Assembly (NCBI GenBank): GCA_018712425.1
Contig: DVHA01000248.1
Coordinates: 1-5,277, forward strand
From: Candidatus Faecivivens stercoravium
GTDB lineage: Bacteria; Bacillota; Clostridia; Oscillospirales; Ruminococcaceae
DNA length: 5,277 nucleotides
Reading direction: 5' to 3'
Below the pieces are notes generated by a model. It saw only the letters and a program-made list of their open reading frames with translations, was not told where the DNA came from and ran no database searches. Below, in pieces: positions 4,242-5,277 of this stretch. The position numbers and the translations under genes were made by a program. How positions within the stretch are numbered: position 1 is the first letter of the stretch; each line of letters starts with the position of its first letter.

Positions 4242-4930
4242 CACGTCCAATCCGCCGCCTGTTTTAATACAAACGCGTTTTTCCGGTACTCAAGTATCCC
4301 TTCCCGCCGCATCTTTGAGAGCTCACCCGACAGCGCGCTCCGGTCGACGCCGAGGTAATCGGCCAGCTGCTGGCGGTTAAAGGGGATGGAAAAATCCGGC
4401 CGCCCGGCCTGGAGGGCCTGGTCGGAGAGGTAGGAGAGGAGCTTTTCCCGGATGGTTTTCGGGGCGGTGTGGACAGTCCGGCGGGAGAGGGCGAGGCTCT
4501 TGCGGGCCAGCAGTGTGAGCAGCCCCCGGACGGCCTTCCCGGCCCCGGGCGCGTCCCCGGAAAGGCCGTCCGCCGATAAAAAGAGGATTTCCGCCCGTCC
4601 ATCGGCGGTGACGCTCACCATCAGCGGTTCCCCCGGCGCCAGCGCATAGGCTTCGGCGAAGATATCCCCCGCCTCCGCCCGCCCCAGCAGGCTCACATGC
4701 CCCCAGATGTCGACATTCTCCATCCGGACGCTGCCGTCCAGCACCAGCCCGATCTCCCGCACCGGCTCCCCGGTGGACAGGACGGTTTCCCCCTTTTCAT
4801 AAACCACCTGCCTTGCATGAAGGGCGGGGAGCAGCCCTTCGATTTCCGCACCAGTGCATCCGGCAAAGAGGGCCGACCCTTTCAGCTGTTCGGACAGGGT
4901 CGGAAAATCTATCTTTTGTTGTTTTGACAA
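4241..4930 (-). CDS. Crp/Fnr-family transcriptional regulator
   Basis: A 229-residue regulator. About residues 18-125 form a cupin-like cyclic-nucleotide-binding-type sensor domain (LFAGCTGAEIEGLL, then the beta roll with VLDGSVRM and AGDIFAEAYAL). About 130-165 form the dimerisation helix. Residues 180-225 form the HTH_Crp domain, with NRQQLADYLGVDRSALSGEL and the recognition helix near 196-211. The Arg/Ser pair that binds cAMP in E. coli CRP is not evident, and there is no Fnr-type cysteine cluster (only C25 lies near the N-terminus). The effector is therefore unknown and unlikely to be cAMP. Translation appears to start at a TTG; GGGG (4940-4943) lies nine bases upstream and no ATG is near. 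A -10 box lies about 22 bases upstream. The next minus-strand gene is ansA, a possible but unproven target. Confidence 0.9.
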   Translation of the reverse strand: MSKQQKIDFPTLSEQLKGSALFAGCTGAEIEGLLPALHARQVVYEKGETVLSTGEPVREIGLVLDGSVRMENVDIWGHVSLLGRAEAGDIFAEAYALAPGEPLMVSVTADGRAEILFLSADGLSGDAPGAGKAVRGLLTLLARKSLALSRRTVHTAPKTIREKLLSYLSDQALQAGRPDFSIPFNRQQLADYLGVDRSALSGELSKMRREGILEYRKNAFVLKQAADWT

Positions 4931-4951
4931 CGGATTTTTCCCCGCCTTTCC

Positions 4952-4957
4952 ATTATA
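4952..4957 (-). promoter_or_regulatory. Probable -10 box of the Crp/Fnr-like gene, without a recognisable -35
   Basis: The minus strand has TATAAT at 4952-4957, which would start transcription near 4945 with a leader of about 16 bases. At a spacing of 16-18 bases the upstream sequence is GCCGAT-like and does not resemble TTGACA, so an activator or another factor may be needed. That upstream region is the conserved end of element copy B. The sequence is symmetrical enough that the plus strand also shows TATAAT at 4954-4959. Confidence 0.45.
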
Positions 4958-4967
4958 ATAGAACCAT

Positions 4968-5158
4968 CGTAAGAATCGGCGCTGGCGTTAAAGCTACTTA
5001 ACGACGTGTGGCATCAGAAGTTTAGGGTCCAGCCCTTTTTAAAGGGCTGGCGGGACTGGAAGGGGCAGAGCCCCTTCCCAGGCACTCACGCCCCGTACTT
5101 CCGAAGCTGTCCACAGCTGCCCCACTTACCAGCGGAGTGTGCGCAGCACCCAAAAAAT
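4968..5158. repeat. Structured intergenic element, copy B (about 190 bases)
   Basis: Second copy of the element at 2752-2940, in the same orientation and of almost the same length (191 against 189). Identical ends are at 4968-4989 and 5139-5158. Hairpins are at the same positions: 5029-5050 (CCAGCCCTTT / AAAGGGCTGG), 5058-5078 (GGAAGGGGC / GCCCCTTCC, loop AGA), 5105-5118 (AGCTG / CAGCT, loop TCCA) and 5139-5149 (GTGC / GCAC, loop GCA). Compared with copy A, the outer two pairs of hairpin 2 are swapped from CC/GG to GG/CC, and hairpin 3 has a T-A pair where copy A has a T-G wobble. It sits immediately upstream of the regulator's -10 box. The remaining 119 bases to the right edge hold two more small inverted repeats and no supported gene. 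Confidence 0.65.
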
Positions 5159-5193
5159 GCCTGCATTCAATCAGTCTGTCGAAAAAGTTCCAT

Positions 5194-5268
5194 GGAAAGC
5201 GAAAAACTTTCCGATACGCTGAAATCATTAAATCACATTTTTTCCGGCGGCATGTACGGCGGAAAAAA
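5194..5268. other. Two inverted repeats near the right edge
   Basis: GGAAAG (5194-5199) pairs with CTTTCC (5207-5212) around a 7-base loop. TTTTTTCCG (5238-5246) pairs perfectly with CGGAAAAAA (5260-5268). The second has a terminator-like mix of GC and A/T runs but no separate U tract on either side. Since the neighbouring gene beyond the edge is not visible, these could be its terminator or part of its coding sequence. Confidence 0.35.
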
Positions 5269-5277
5269 TACCTTGAT

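Noticed and set aside
4241..4930. Assignment of the regulator as a true cAMP receptor or an oxygen-sensing Fnr
   Set aside because: The cAMP-contacting residues and the iron-sulphur cysteines are not seen, so only the family-level call is supported.
4924..4959. Plus-strand promoter made of TTGACA (4924-4929) and TATAAT (4954-4959)
   Set aside because: The spacer is 24 bases, too long for a sigma-A promoter, and TTGACA here lies across the start codon of the regulator; only the -10 box remains of interest.
5022..5228. Minus-strand open frame of 68 codons over element copy B
   Set aside because: It shares only its GAAH start with the frame over copy A and then diverges by frame, so it is an accident of the structured element.

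Overview
The window looks like chromosomal DNA of a GC-rich clostridial Firmicute, probably of the Oscillospiraceae/Ruminococcaceae type. This is an inference from sigma-A-type promoters with 17-base spacers, AAAGGA/GGAGG-type ribosome binding sites, the style of the Crp/Fnr-like regulator and of the small HEAT-repeat protein, and hairpin-rich intergenic repeats. All five supported genes lie on the minus strand, so the biological reading order is from right to left. There is no tRNA, rRNA, CRISPR array or recognisable insertion sequence.

In reading order from the right edge: positions 4931-5277 hold no supported gene but contain copy B of a structured intergenic element (4968-5158) next to the promoter of a Crp/Fnr-family regulator (4241-4930, TTG start). 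Next comes a 247-base spacer carrying a tandem array of short hairpins (4041-4189) and two palindromes, then a type I L-asparaginase (2998-3993, ansA). Below ansA lie a degenerate terminator-like hairpin, copy A of the element (2752-2940) and a strong intrinsic terminator (2693-2719). A small HEAT-repeat protein (2139-2471) follows, with its own promoter (2581-2609, overlapped by a 22-base inverted repeat) and terminator (2069-2099). Last is a two-gene operon with a clear promoter (2017-2045): a MutT-type Nudix hydrolase (1519-1956), directly abutted by a DEDDh exonuclease with a C-terminal BRCT domain (178-1518). It ends in a second hairpin array (69-174) and a long terminator-like inverted repeat (1-61).

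The Nudix-exonuclease pair reads as a nucleotide-pool sanitation and DNA-repair operon. The exonuclease appears to carry a second, catalytically dead exonuclease-like domain at its N-terminus. The regulator sits upstream of ansA on the same strand and could control it, but this is only suggested by position.

The most unusual content is not protein-coding. Two copies of a roughly 190-base element share identical ends and conserved hairpin positions. Their stem bases differ in a compensatory way, which points to selection on RNA (or single-stranded DNA) structure. Two separate arrays of short, sequence-diverse hairpins with similar linkers lie beside the genes, and one of them uses the same hairpin type as the element in the opposite orientation. 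Whether these families are already catalogued cannot be judged from the sequence alone.
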